Source of the DNA: an uncultured cyanobacterium | Lineage (GTDB): Bacteria; Cyanobacteriota; Cyanobacteriia; Cyanobacteriales; Geitlerinemataceae | Assembly (NCBI GenBank): GCA_937121005.1 | Contig: CAKZKB010000237.1 | Span: forward strand, 1 to 15,659 | Length of the DNA stretch: 15,659 nt | Reading direction: 5' to 3' | In this document: positions 1 to 6,938 of the stretch, piece after piece | How positions within the stretch are numbered: the stretch's first letter is position 1 | Layout of the letters: the number at the start of each line of letters is the position of its first letter | The notes under the pieces: model-generated | Seen by the model: the letters and a program-made list of their open reading frames with translations, nothing else | Database searches by the model: none | Told to the model about the DNA's origin: nothing | Made by a program: the position numbers and the translations under genes

Positions 1-14
1 TATACCAGTATATC

Positions 15-42
15 AAGGATGAAGTAAGAAGGATGAAGGATG
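15..42. repeat. Heptanucleotide tandem repeat (AAGGATG-like, 4 units)
   Basis: Four 7-bp units in tandem: AAGGATG, AAGTAAG, AAGGATG, AAGGATG. Short heptamer arrays of this kind are known as dispersed intergenic repeats in filamentous cyanobacteria. It lies in the untranslated region before the egtC-like gene and is followed by a C-rich tract (about 55-107) whose reverse complement resembles the G-rich tract after the CAP gene near 13788. Confidence 0.7.
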
Positions 43-107
43 AATAGGGATTTCTCCCCCTCTCCCCATCCCCCCAAACCCCCAAACCCCCAATTCCCCA
101 TCTTCTC

Positions 108-881
108 ATGTGCCGTTTGGTTGCTTATTTCGGTTCTCCCATTACTCTCGATACGCTGCTTTACGCGCCCGAACATTCTTTGTTAGTCCAAAGCTACCAA
201 CCCAAAGAAATGACATCGGGAATTATGAATGCCGACGGTGTGGGCATGGGATGGTATCGCTACGGAAACGAACCGGAAGCCTTCACCTATCGCAGTATTT
301 TACCGATGTGGAGCGATATAAATTTACCACAGTTGAGTCGCTATGTCAATACAAAATGCAGTGTTGCTTACGTCAGAAGCGCCACGCCCGGACAAGCGAC
401 AGACTTAAGCAACTGCCAACCGTTTCAACACCGACAACTGCTGTTCGTTCACAACGGTTTTATTGAGAATTTTCGCCAAACTGCGTATCGTCCTCTGCGC
501 GATCGCCTCGACGATCGCACCTATCAAAGCATCCATGGCACGACCGACTCCGAGCATATTTTCGCCCTTATCGTCCAAGCCTGGGAAGCCAAAGGGGATT
601 TAAAACACGCCGTTCGCAGCGCCATGGCGACCCTGGCCGAACTCTCTGACAAATATAATGCTGCCGTGAGTGCCAACATCGCGATCGCCGATGGAGAACA
701 AATTGTCGCCACCCGGTTTGCAACCCCGAAAACTGCGCCGTCTTTATATGTTTTTCGAGATGCGGAAAAAGGTGTTACCATCGCATCGGAGCCGTTATTT
801 GCCGGGAACTGGCAACCTTGTCCCGATGGAAACCTTATCTACACCCGCGATCGCCATCTCGACATCGAACCGTTGTTCTAA
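108..881 (+). CDS. egtC: EgtC-like class II glutamine amidotransferase
   Basis: A 257-aa class II (Ntn-type) glutamine amidotransferase domain protein. The second residue is Cys (MCRL), which becomes the N-terminal nucleophile after Met removal and so fixes the start. Family motifs visible: GVGMGWY (44-50), VRSAT (89-93), the oxyanion region HNGFIE (115-120) and GTTDSE (144-149). EgtC is known to hydrolyse the gamma-glutamyl amide of the hercynyl sulfoxide intermediate in ergothioneine synthesis; the symbol rests on this family plus the EgtB-like gene overlapping its 3' end by 56 nt. No convincing Shine-Dalgarno precedes the ATG; a C-rich tract runs almost up to it. A generic YafJ-type amidotransferase is the alternative, less likely given the neighbour. 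No egtD is in the window; it could lie upstream. The protein should be cytoplasmic. Confidence 0.85.
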   Translation: MCRLVAYFGSPITLDTLLYAPEHSLLVQSYQPKEMTSGIMNADGVGMGWYRYGNEPEAFTYRSILPMWSDINLPQLSRYVNTKCSVAYVRSATPGQATDLSNCQPFQHRQLLFVHNGFIENFRQTAYRPLRDRLDDRTYQSIHGTTDSEHIFALIVQAWEAKGDLKHAVRSAMATLAELSDKYNAAVSANIAIADGEQIVATRFATPKTAPSLYVFRDAEKGVTIASEPLFAGNWQPCPDGNLIYTRDRHLDIEPLF

Positions 882-2106
882 AGAAGCGCTGCGCCAAGCC
901 TTTTCTCAATGTCGTTTGGCAACCCTAAATCTATTTGCTGATGTCGATGAAGACTTGTTGCGCTGTCACGCCCATCCCGATTTTAGTCCCATCGGTTGGC
1001 ATTTAGGACACATCGCCATGACCGAAGCCATGTGGTTGCTCGATCGCCGCCATACGGACGAGTTTCCTTCTCGCTACCGCCAGCTATTCGCCGCCGATGG
1101 TTTACCCAAACACGAACGAGTTAACCTACCTTCTTTGAGCGAACTGCGGTACTATCTCGATACCGTGCGCGATCGCCTGTTTGCCACCCTCGAAACCGCC
1201 ACCCTCAGCGAAACTGACGAACGGTTGTGGCATTTTATCTGGCAACACGAAGCCCAACACGACGAGATAATCGCCTTTGTCAAACGCCTCGCCAACATTA
1301 AACTCGGGCGCAACCCCAACCCCGAGGTGTCTCCCTCTTCTCCACGTACCTACCAACCCGACAGCATCGAGATCCCGGCTGGAGAAGTTCAAATCGGATC
1401 CAACGCCCTCAGCGCCCTCGATAACGAGCGATCGACCCACACCGTCTACCTCGACACCTACCGTATCGATCGCTATCCCGTCACCCAACAACAGTACCGC
1501 CATTTTATCGAAGCGGGCGGCTACCGCACTCGCAAATGGTGGTCGGATGCAGGCTGGGCCTGGTTGCAAGCCCATCCCGTCAGCGCTCCATTGTACTGGC
1601 AAGACGATCGCGATCGCGACTTCCATCCCGTCTGCGGAGTCAACTACTACGAAGCCGAAGCCTATGCCAACTTTACCGGAAAACGCCTCCCCACCGAAGC
1701 CGAATGGGAAAAAGCCGCCAGTTGGCATCCCGAATTGAACCGCAAGCAGACTTACCCCTGGGGCGACACCTTCCCCAACCCCAACCTCTGTCACTGCGCC
1801 GCCACCGACACCGCCTCAGTGGGCGATCGTCCCGACGGAAACAGCGCCTACAGTTGCGCCGAAATGCTAGGGAACGTCTGGGAATGGACAGCTTCCTGGT
1901 TCGCCGCCTATCCCGGTTTCGCCTTCCACCCCTACAAAGGCTACTCCCAAACCTACTTCGACGGCGAACATCGAGTCTTGCGCGGCGGAAGTTGGGCCAC
2001 CAGCCCCCTCGCCCTGCGATCGAGCCTTCGCAACTGGTACTATCCCCACATTCGCCAAATTCTCGCCGGGTTTCGCTGCGTAGGGGCGAACGGCGTTCGC
2101 CCTTAA
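826..2106 (+). CDS. egtB: EgtB-like nonheme iron sulfoxide synthase (DinB + FGE-sulfatase domains)
   Basis: The frame is open from 670, but ATG 826 (426 aa) is preferred: recognisable homology starts only about residue 18, and longer versions would overlap egtC by up to 212 nt. Residues about 20-155 form a DinB-like helical domain with WHLGHI (58-63) and HEAQHDE (141-147), the HX3HXE iron motif of EgtB; likely ligands are H62, H141 and H145. Residues about 180-417 form an FGE-sulfatase/SUMF1 domain: IEIPAGEVQIGS, RLPTEAEWEKAA, EMLGNVWEWT, VLRGGSW and a final AGFR. The known reaction is O2-dependent C-S bond formation on trimethylhistidine (hercynine) to give a sulfoxide. There is no methyltransferase domain, so it is not a full OvoA. 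A SenA-type selenoneine synthase is a possible alternative, but the EgtC neighbour favours EgtB. The last nine residues are encoded inside a palindromic repeat. Confidence 0.85.
   Translation: METLSTPAIAISTSNRCSKEALRQAFSQCRLATLNLFADVDEDLLRCHAHPDFSPIGWHLGHIAMTEAMWLLDRRHTDEFPSRYRQLFAADGLPKHERVNLPSLSELRYYLDTVRDRLFATLETATLSETDERLWHFIWQHEAQHDEIIAFVKRLANIKLGRNPNPEVSPSSPRTYQPDSIEIPAGEVQIGSNALSALDNERSTHTVYLDTYRIDRYPVTQQQYRHFIEAGGYRTRKWWSDAGWAWLQAHPVSAPLYWQDDRDRDFHPVCGVNYYEAEAYANFTGKRLPTEAEWEKAASWHPELNRKQTYPWGDTFPNPNLCHCAATDTASVGDRPDGNSAYSCAEMLGNVWEWTASWFAAYPGFAFHPYKGYSQTYFDGEHRVLRGGSWATSPLALRSSLRNWYYPHIRQILAGFRCVGANGVRP
2081..2105. repeat. Palindromic repeat overlapping the egtB stop
   Basis: Inverted repeat GGGCGAAC (2084-2091), loop GGC, GTTCGCCC (2095-2102), extendable with a wobble and A-T pairs to 2081/2105. 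It encodes the last residues of the EgtB-like protein and runs into its TAA. Its pattern resembles palindromes dispersed in cyanobacterial genomes (from memory). It could also act as a 3' mRNA hairpin; no T-run follows. Confidence 0.7.
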
Positions 2107-2137
2107 AAGGTGATGTAGGAACGTTTTTCCCAACACA

Positions 2138-2156
2138 GGGTCAACGCCGTTGACCC
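2138..2156. repeat. Second palindrome, same design
   Basis: GGGTCAAC (2138-2145), loop GCC, GTTGACCC (2149-2156): an 8-bp perfect stem with a 3-nt loop, the same geometry as the palindrome 54 bp upstream. It sits between egtB and the cyclase gene. The TTG that would give the longest cyclase frame (2150) lies inside this stem, another reason not to use it as the start. Confidence 0.7.
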
Positions 2157-2248
2157 CTACACTCTCAAAGTCCAGCCTTGGCGATATCCTAGAAAACGGG
2201 AGTATCGAAGTCGATCGATCCATCACAGGGCAAGGGGAAGCGGACGCA

Positions 2249-3874
2249 ATGCCTTATCTGATTTACAAAACGGCTGCGGGAGAGGCGACGCGGGAGATTC
2301 CGGCGGGAATTACGACGATCGGACGGATTAACAGTACGATTACGGTCTCAGACCAAAGTCTGTCGCGCCAGCACGCCAAAATTACCTTCGATGGTATTGA
2401 GGCAGTTCTGGTCGATCGCGGCAGTCGCAACGGCACGTTCGTTAACGGACACAAAATCGATTCCTCTCCGCTTAAAGACGGCGACACCATTCGCTGCGGG
2501 AGAGTGGAGTTTAGTTTTGTGGAAATTCACCCGCAAGAGGCTGAAGAAACCCCCGTCCCCATTGTCGAACAGGTTTCTCCTGAAGATACGCGCTTCCAAA
2601 TTGGAGATTCCATCGATCGCGACAAGGAAGGGGGATCGGCACTCAAAATTCGCGAGGAAGATGACAACCAACGTCGCCTCGACAAGTTGAAAATTTTATT
2701 GGAAGTGTCGCAAGTCCTCTCTTCGCCACAAGAGGACGATCGCCTACTCGATAAAATTCTCGATCTGGTATTTGAAATTATGAATGTCGATCGCGCGGCC
2801 ATTTTGCTGGTCGATTCCGAAACCAATACTTTAGAACAAAAAGCGCTGCGGTGGCGATCGACCCATTCAAACAGTACGCGCTTTTACAGTACCAGTATCG
2901 TTAATTTCGTTCGCCGTCAAGGGAAAGCGATTCTCACTGAAGATGCTAGCGCTGACGGCCGCATTTCGGGAGACTCAATTTTATTTCAAACCATTCGCGC
3001 CTCTATGTGCGTCCCCCTCAAACCTCACGATGATGTCATTGGCATTTTGTATGTCGATAATTTATCGCAGTCGGGGATTTATACCAAAGAGGATCTGGAG
3101 TTTTTAACTTGCTTGGCGACCCAAGCGGCGATCGCGATCGAGAACTTGCGCCTGATCGAAACTATGCGCCAAGAAGCGGTATTGCGCGACAAACTCGAAC
3201 AGTTTTTTCCGCCGTCTGTCACCAACAAAATGCGCGAAGATGGCGGACTCGAAATTGTAGAAACGGAAGTCACGGCTCTGTTTGCCGATATTAGCGGCTT
3301 TACGGAAATGACCTCGCGCATGGCTCCGAGACAAGTGATTGAAATGCTCAATGAATACTTTCAAGTCATGGTCGAAGAAATCGTGTTTCCCTATGGGGGA
3401 ACCCTGGAAAAATACATCGGCGATGCCTTGTTTGCCGTTTGGGGCGCACCGTATCGCAAAGATGACGATTGCGAGCGGGCCATTTGGGCCGCGATCGAGA
3501 TGCAATGGGCCGTAAAGCGACTCAATCAGTATTGGAAACAGCAGCGCAACCTCGAAATCGCCATTCACATCGGTTTAAATACGGGTAAAGTTGCTGCCGG
3601 AAATATCGGCTCTAAAAAGTTAATCCAATATGCGACAATCGGCGACACCACCAATGTCACCAGCCGCATCTGTAACGTTGCTAAAGCGGACGAAATTGTT
3701 GTCTCGCAAAGCACCTACGATCGCCTGAAAGATGGAGACCTCCCGTTTAGAAAACTCTCCCCCGTGATGGTGAAAGGCAAAACCAAACCGTTGCAACTCT
3801 ATCGCTTACTTTGGCAACAAGTTAATCCCGATTTGTTGCAGTTTCCCAAACACTTGGAAAACTTGCAAGTCTGA
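2249..3874 (+). CDS. FHA-GAF-class III adenylate/guanylate cyclase
   Basis: ATG 2249 is chosen because AAGGGGAAG lies 8 nt upstream; the frame runs back to a TTG at 2150 without homology or a ribosome site. The 541-aa product has no membrane segment. FHA domain about residues 15-95 (TIGR, SLSRQH, NGTFVNG), which binds phosphothreonine peptides; GAF domain about 145-302; helical linker; class III cyclase domain about 336-520. Metal-binding aspartates are D347 (FADISGF) and D392 (YIGDALFAVWGAP); K388 is the purine-contacting lysine; N469 and R473 match the transition-state residues (NVTSR). The position that normally carries Thr or Asp for adenine is Ala462, with Thr463 beside it, so cAMP as the product is likely but not proven. 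Such multidomain cyclases feed cAMP signalling in cyanobacteria. It reads the same way as egtB, 142 nt downstream, probably as a separate unit. Confidence 0.94.
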   Translation: MPYLIYKTAAGEATREIPAGITTIGRINSTITVSDQSLSRQHAKITFDGIEAVLVDRGSRNGTFVNGHKIDSSPLKDGDTIRCGRVEFSFVEIHPQEAEETPVPIVEQVSPEDTRFQIGDSIDRDKEGGSALKIREEDDNQRRLDKLKILLEVSQVLSSPQEDDRLLDKILDLVFEIMNVDRAAILLVDSETNTLEQKALRWRSTHSNSTRFYSTSIVNFVRRQGKAILTEDASADGRISGDSILFQTIRASMCVPLKPHDDVIGILYVDNLSQSGIYTKEDLEFLTCLATQAAIAIENLRLIETMRQEAVLRDKLEQFFPPSVTNKMREDGGLEIVETEVTALFADISGFTEMTSRMAPRQVIEMLNEYFQVMVEEIVFPYGGTLEKYIGDALFAVWGAPYRKDDDCERAIWAAIEMQWAVKRLNQYWKQQRNLEIAIHIGLNTGKVAAGNIGSKKLIQYATIGDTTNVTSRICNVAKADEIVVSQSTYDRLKDGDLPFRKLSPVMVKGKTKPLQLYRLLWQQVNPDLLQFPKHLENLQV

Positions 3875-3889
3875 GCGATATCGAAAGTT

Positions 3890-3921
3890 GTCATTTTTAC
3901 GTCACTTTCTGGCCGTATAAA
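3890..3921 (+). promoter_or_regulatory. Putative response-regulator operator and -10, copy 1
   Basis: Direct repeat GTCATTTTTAC (3890-3900) and GTCACTTTCTG (3901-3911), GTCA cores exactly 11 bp apart, the one-turn spacing usual for OmpR/PhoB-type regulators. A -10-like TATAAA lies at 3916-3921 and the repeat covers the -35 region, as at an activator-dependent promoter. The same arrangement occurs at 6879 and 7838. It precedes the lipoprotein-regulator-kinase operon, suggesting autoregulation. Confidence 0.7.
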
Positions 3922-3953
3922 GAAAACGTAGCGCGATCGTTTGGTCATTTGTT

Positions 3954-4445
3954 ATGTTCGACCGCAACATCAATATCTGCTTTTCCTATTTGCGGACACC
4001 CGCGATCGCGGTGGTTCTCGCCTCCCTAAGCGGCTGCTTGAATTTACCGCCGCAACTGCCCGAGTCCTTACAAACCCCCCCTTCACAAGCGCGATCGTCC
4101 CTGACTCCCCCAACCTCACCAGTGCCACCTCCAGAGTCTACCATTCCCATTAGCGAGCTCTCCAACTATCAAGGAATTACGATCTCCGGCACGGTGAGAA
4201 GCGTCGTCGGTAACGAGTTTACCTTAAACGATGGCACTGGAGAAATTATTGTCGATCCCGGCCCCAGATGGTGGCAAGAAATCAACCTCACTCCAGGAGA
4301 AACTATTGTCGTCACCGGGGAATACGACGACGATGATTTTGATGCCTATCGCATCGTTCGCGACAATGGAGAAACCATCGAAATTCGCGATCGTTCCGGG
4401 CCGCCGCCTTGGGCAAACCGCGATCCTCTCGACGATCGCGACTGA
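3954..4445 (+). CDS. Lipoprotein with one YgiW/BOF-type OB-fold domain
   Basis: A 163-aa protein with an N-terminal hydrophobic segment ending in the lipobox LSGC, so C28 is the predicted lipidated residue and the mature protein is envelope-anchored. A Pro/Ser/Thr-rich linker (about 30-65) leads to a single bacterial OB-fold (about 70-140): ITISGTV, NEFTLNDGTGEIIVD, a Trp pair, LTPGETIVVTGEYD and FDAYRI. This matches the YgiW/YdeI (BOF) pattern of exported stress-tolerance proteins, which in Gram-negative bacteria sit beside QseBC. The gene ends 21 nt before the response regulator and is probably cotranscribed with it. No good Shine-Dalgarno is seen before the ATG. The molecular ligand of this family is not well defined, so no substrate is claimed. 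Confidence 0.86.
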   Translation: MFDRNINICFSYLRTPAIAVVLASLSGCLNLPPQLPESLQTPPSQARSSLTPPTSPVPPPESTIPISELSNYQGITISGTVRSVVGNEFTLNDGTGEIIVDPGPRWWQEINLTPGETIVVTGEYDDDDFDAYRIVRDNGETIEIRDRSGPPPWANRDPLDDRD

Positions 4446-4466
4446 GGTAATTTGGCATAAAAAACC

Positions 4467-5138
4467 ATGAGAATTTTGTTAGTAGAAGACGATCCCGAAC
4501 AAATCGAGCCCCTACAGATGGCCCTCTCCCAAGGAGGACATTTAGTAGATGGAGCCGAGGACGGCGACACCGCTCAATGGTTGATGTCCGATACCGACTA
4601 CGACTTACTGATTTTAGACTGGATGTTACCCAATATTAGCGGTTTAGAACTGTGCCGTCAATACCGCCAACTCGGAAAAACTGCTCCCGTATTGATGCTG
4701 ACCGCAAAAGATACCACCCGAGATAAAGTGGCGGGACTCGATGCCGGGGCAGATGATTATCTTGTCAAACCCGTTGATGTTGTAGAATTGTTAGCGCGGG
4801 TGAGAGCCTTGGGACGGCGATCGCCCCTGTGGACGGGAGAGACGTTATCCCTCGCCGATCTCACCCTCAATATTGCCACCCTAGTTGTCGAACGCAACGG
4901 TAAAAGTACGAAACTCTCGCCGCGAGAATTTCAACTGTTAGAATACCTGATGCGACACAAGCATCAAGTGTTAAGCCGCACGCAAATCGAGCAACATCTT
5001 TGGCAGTGGGGAGACGAACCCGAAAGCAATGCTGTCACCGCTCGCGTGCGTCGGTTGCGAAAGCGCTTGCAGGCGGTGGAAGCAGCCGATTGGATTGAAA
5101 CTGTTTACGGTACGGGCTATTGTTTAAAAGAAAAATAA
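4467..5138 (+). CDS. OmpR/PhoB-family response regulator
   Basis: A 223-aa two-domain regulator. Receiver domain about 1-115: acidic pair E7-D8-D9 (VEDD), phospho-acceptor D51 (LILDWMLP), T79 (LTA) and K101 (LVKP). Winged-helix DNA-binding domain about 125-222: LSPREFQLLEYLMRH, LSRTQIEQHLW, VTARVRRLRKRL and the terminal VYGTGYCL. It is the cognate partner of the kinase whose frame overlaps its 3' end by 19 nt. OmpR-type regulators bind tandem half-sites about 11 bp apart, which fits the GTCA repeats before the three OB-fold genes. It resembles the QseB/RppA branch, but I do not assign a symbol. Confidence 0.95.
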   Translation: MRILLVEDDPEQIEPLQMALSQGGHLVDGAEDGDTAQWLMSDTDYDLLILDWMLPNISGLELCRQYRQLGKTAPVLMLTAKDTTRDKVAGLDAGADDYLVKPVDVVELLARVRALGRRSPLWTGETLSLADLTLNIATLVVERNGKSTKLSPREFQLLEYLMRHKHQVLSRTQIEQHLWQWGDEPESNAVTARVRRLRKRLQAVEAADWIETVYGTGYCLKEK

Positions 5139-6727
5139 CTACAACAAAAATAACGGCTGTTACTCGCAGTATTTTCTCACAACCGCCACTCCAAACCATT
5201 TGGCGCGGGGTTCCTACCCGTCGTAAAGGAATTGCGATCGTTTCCATTCCTTTTGCTTGTTTGTTGGCGACGTTAGGAACCTTTTTATGGCTGCAAATAG
5301 ACTTGATTGAAGACGAAGCCTGGGTTAACCATACGCAGCGCGTTCGCCTCGAGACTCAACGATTGCTGACCGCACTTTTAAATGCAGAAACGGGTTTACG
5401 CGGCTATGGAATGACTGGAGAACCGGATTTTTTGGCTCCCTACAGCGAAGCGATCGAGACCATTCCTTACTCGGTACGAGTTTTAAAATATCTCGTTTCC
5501 GACAATCCCTCCCAAACCCAAAGAGCCTTAGAAATTGAAATATTAGTTCAAAAAAACTTGGACTTAATGGATGACAAACTCGCACAAATGAACGTGCAGC
5601 TAGAACCGGGAGGCTGGCCCGATCGCCAAGAAGGAGATCCTGAAGTTTTAAGCGAGGATGAATACTATCGATCGCCCCTTCAAGATCGCTTTTCCTACAG
5701 CGAACTTTACTATTGGCTGGAAGAAGGGAAAGCCTTAATGGATACGACTCGAGGGAAAATTTCTCGCTTTGCGGCAGAAGAAGAACGCTTGTTGGAAATC
5801 AGAAAGCAGCATTTTCGCTACCATCAAATTCTAGAATTTATTTTGTTGGCATTCTTTGCCGCGTTAGGAACAGTTGCGACCTGGTTTGCCGTTCATTTAT
5901 TTCAACAACTCGATCGCGAATTGTCTCTCAAACGAGCAATTTTACAAGAAAAGAACCAACAGCTACAAGAGTCGCTCTCGGCTCGCATTGTTGCCGAACA
6001 GAAATTGCAACAGGCTTACCATCAATTAGATCGCTTTACCGCCAATGCTTCCCACGAATTGCGAGCGCCTCTGGCTGCCATTTTAAGTAACGCTCAAGTG
6101 GGACTTCTAGCGGACGAAGATTGTCCCCAACAACCGCGCCAGCGATTGCAAAAAATTGTCGGACTCTCTAAATCAATGAGTTTTCTGGTGAGTAACCTGC
6201 TGTTTTTGGCACGGCACGATCGCCTCCCGGAAACAGTTGTCGAGCTCGATCTCCAAGATTGGCTCGATCGCTTTATTAAAGACGCATCTGCCGAAGTCGA
6301 TTGTCAAGATCGGCATCTTGCGGTTAAAAATTTCCCAACTTCGGTATTTGTGAAAGCCGAACCGGAATTGTGGCGACAGGCGATTTTTAACCTGGTTCGT
6401 AATGCTTGCCAACATACCCCTAAAGGTGAAGAAATTACCATCGAGCTAGAAGCCGACGATCGTCGCGCGTGGTTGCGAGTTTGCGATCGCGGCATCGGTA
6501 TTTCTTCTGATGACTTACCCTATATTTTCGAGCGATTTTACCGAGCCGATCGCTCCCGATCTGGAGGGGGTTTTGGGTTGGGATTAGCGATCGTGCAGCA
6601 AATTGTTCAGCTTCACAATGGCGAGATTTCAGTTGATAGCACTCCGTTCCGAGGATCGACGTTTACCATCGAGCTACCCCGTATTTTCCCTGAAGCGAAA
6701 TCGCCCCCATTGAATGCTGCCAATTAA
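5120..6727 (+). CDS. CHASE3 membrane histidine kinase
   Basis: A 535-aa sensor kinase. TM1 at about 37-60, extracytoplasmic CHASE3-type domain about 65-230 (LNAETGLRGYGMTGEPDFL), TM2 about 236-262, then a coiled coil about 264-300. The dimerisation box FTANASHELRAPLAA carries the phospho-acceptor H312. The ATPase domain has an N-box with N424 and N428 (NLVRNACQH), G1 DRGIG (456-460), an F-box region (YIFERFYRAD) and G2 GGGFGLGLA. No ATG precedes TM1 in this frame; TTG 5120 is the only usual start codon before TM1 and overlaps the regulator gene by 19 nt, suggesting translational coupling, so the exact start is uncertain. CHASE3 ligands are generally unknown. It should phosphorylate the adjacent OmpR-type regulator. 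Confidence 0.93.
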   Translation: MFKRKITTTKITAVTRSIFSQPPLQTIWRGVPTRRKGIAIVSIPFACLLATLGTFLWLQIDLIEDEAWVNHTQRVRLETQRLLTALLNAETGLRGYGMTGEPDFLAPYSEAIETIPYSVRVLKYLVSDNPSQTQRALEIEILVQKNLDLMDDKLAQMNVQLEPGGWPDRQEGDPEVLSEDEYYRSPLQDRFSYSELYYWLEEGKALMDTTRGKISRFAAEEERLLEIRKQHFRYHQILEFILLAFFAALGTVATWFAVHLFQQLDRELSLKRAILQEKNQQLQESLSARIVAEQKLQQAYHQLDRFTANASHELRAPLAAILSNAQVGLLADEDCPQQPRQRLQKIVGLSKSMSFLVSNLLFLARHDRLPETVVELDLQDWLDRFIKDASAEVDCQDRHLAVKNFPTSVFVKAEPELWRQAIFNLVRNACQHTPKGEEITIELEADDRRAWLRVCDRGIGISSDDLPYIFERFYRADRSRSGGGFGLGLAIVQQIVQLHNGEISVDSTPFRGSTFTIELPRIFPEAKSPPLNAAN

Positions 6728-6737
6728 ATTTTTGACC

Positions 6738-6858
6738 GTAACTATTCAGGTTTCCGATCGTCAACAGGCGTAGAAACCCGGTTTCTGGCAGATCTCCAGA
6801 TAAAATTCGAGTTTATCCGTTGAGAAACCGGGTTTCTGAGTGCCACCTGAATGCTTAC
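6738..6858. mobile_element. MITE-like element, IS66-type ends, copy 1
   Basis: A 121-bp element without coding capacity. Terminal inverted repeats GTAACTATTCAGGT (6738-6751) and ACCTGAATGCTTAC (6845-6858) match at 12 of 14 positions. Flanks TTTTGACC (6730-6737) and CTTTGACC (6859-6866) agree at 7 of 8, a probable 8-bp target duplication. Inside are AGAAACCCGGTTTCT (6772-6786) and its reverse complement (6823-6837). IS66-family elements are known for ends starting GTAA and 8-bp duplications, so mobilisation by such a transposase is inferred. It lies between the kinase stop and the operator at 6879. Confidence 0.8.
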
Positions 6859-6878
6859 CTTTGACCCAAAAACCATCT

Positions 6879-6910
6879 GTCATTTTTAGGTCACATTTCC
6901 TCTTTAAATT
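6879..6910 (+). promoter_or_regulatory. Putative response-regulator operator and -10, copy 2
   Basis: Direct repeat GTCATTTTTAG (6879-6889) and GTCACATTTCC (6890-6900), GTCA cores 11 bp apart, then a -10-like TAAATT at 6905-6910, the same 26-nt offset as at 3890 and 7838. It sits 20 bp beyond the MITE and upstream of the two-domain OB-fold gene. Confidence 0.7.
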
Positions 6911-6938
6911 AGAATCGTTGCAATCAAGAGGAACTCTC

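Noticed and set aside
1126..1794. 222-aa open frame on the minus strand inside egtB
   Set aside because: It is antisense to a gene with clear domains, has low-complexity Gly/Val composition and shows no recognisable motif; a by-product of codon bias.
2150..2248. Longer cyclase start at TTG 2150
   Set aside because: The TTG lies inside a palindrome, has no ribosome site, and the extra residues precede the FHA domain without similarity; ATG 2249 has AAGGGGAAG at good spacing.
6840..6938. Longer start (GTG 6840) of the two-domain OB-fold gene
   Set aside because: It would begin inside the MITE and translate through the operator and -10 region; ATG 6939 has a good ribosome site.
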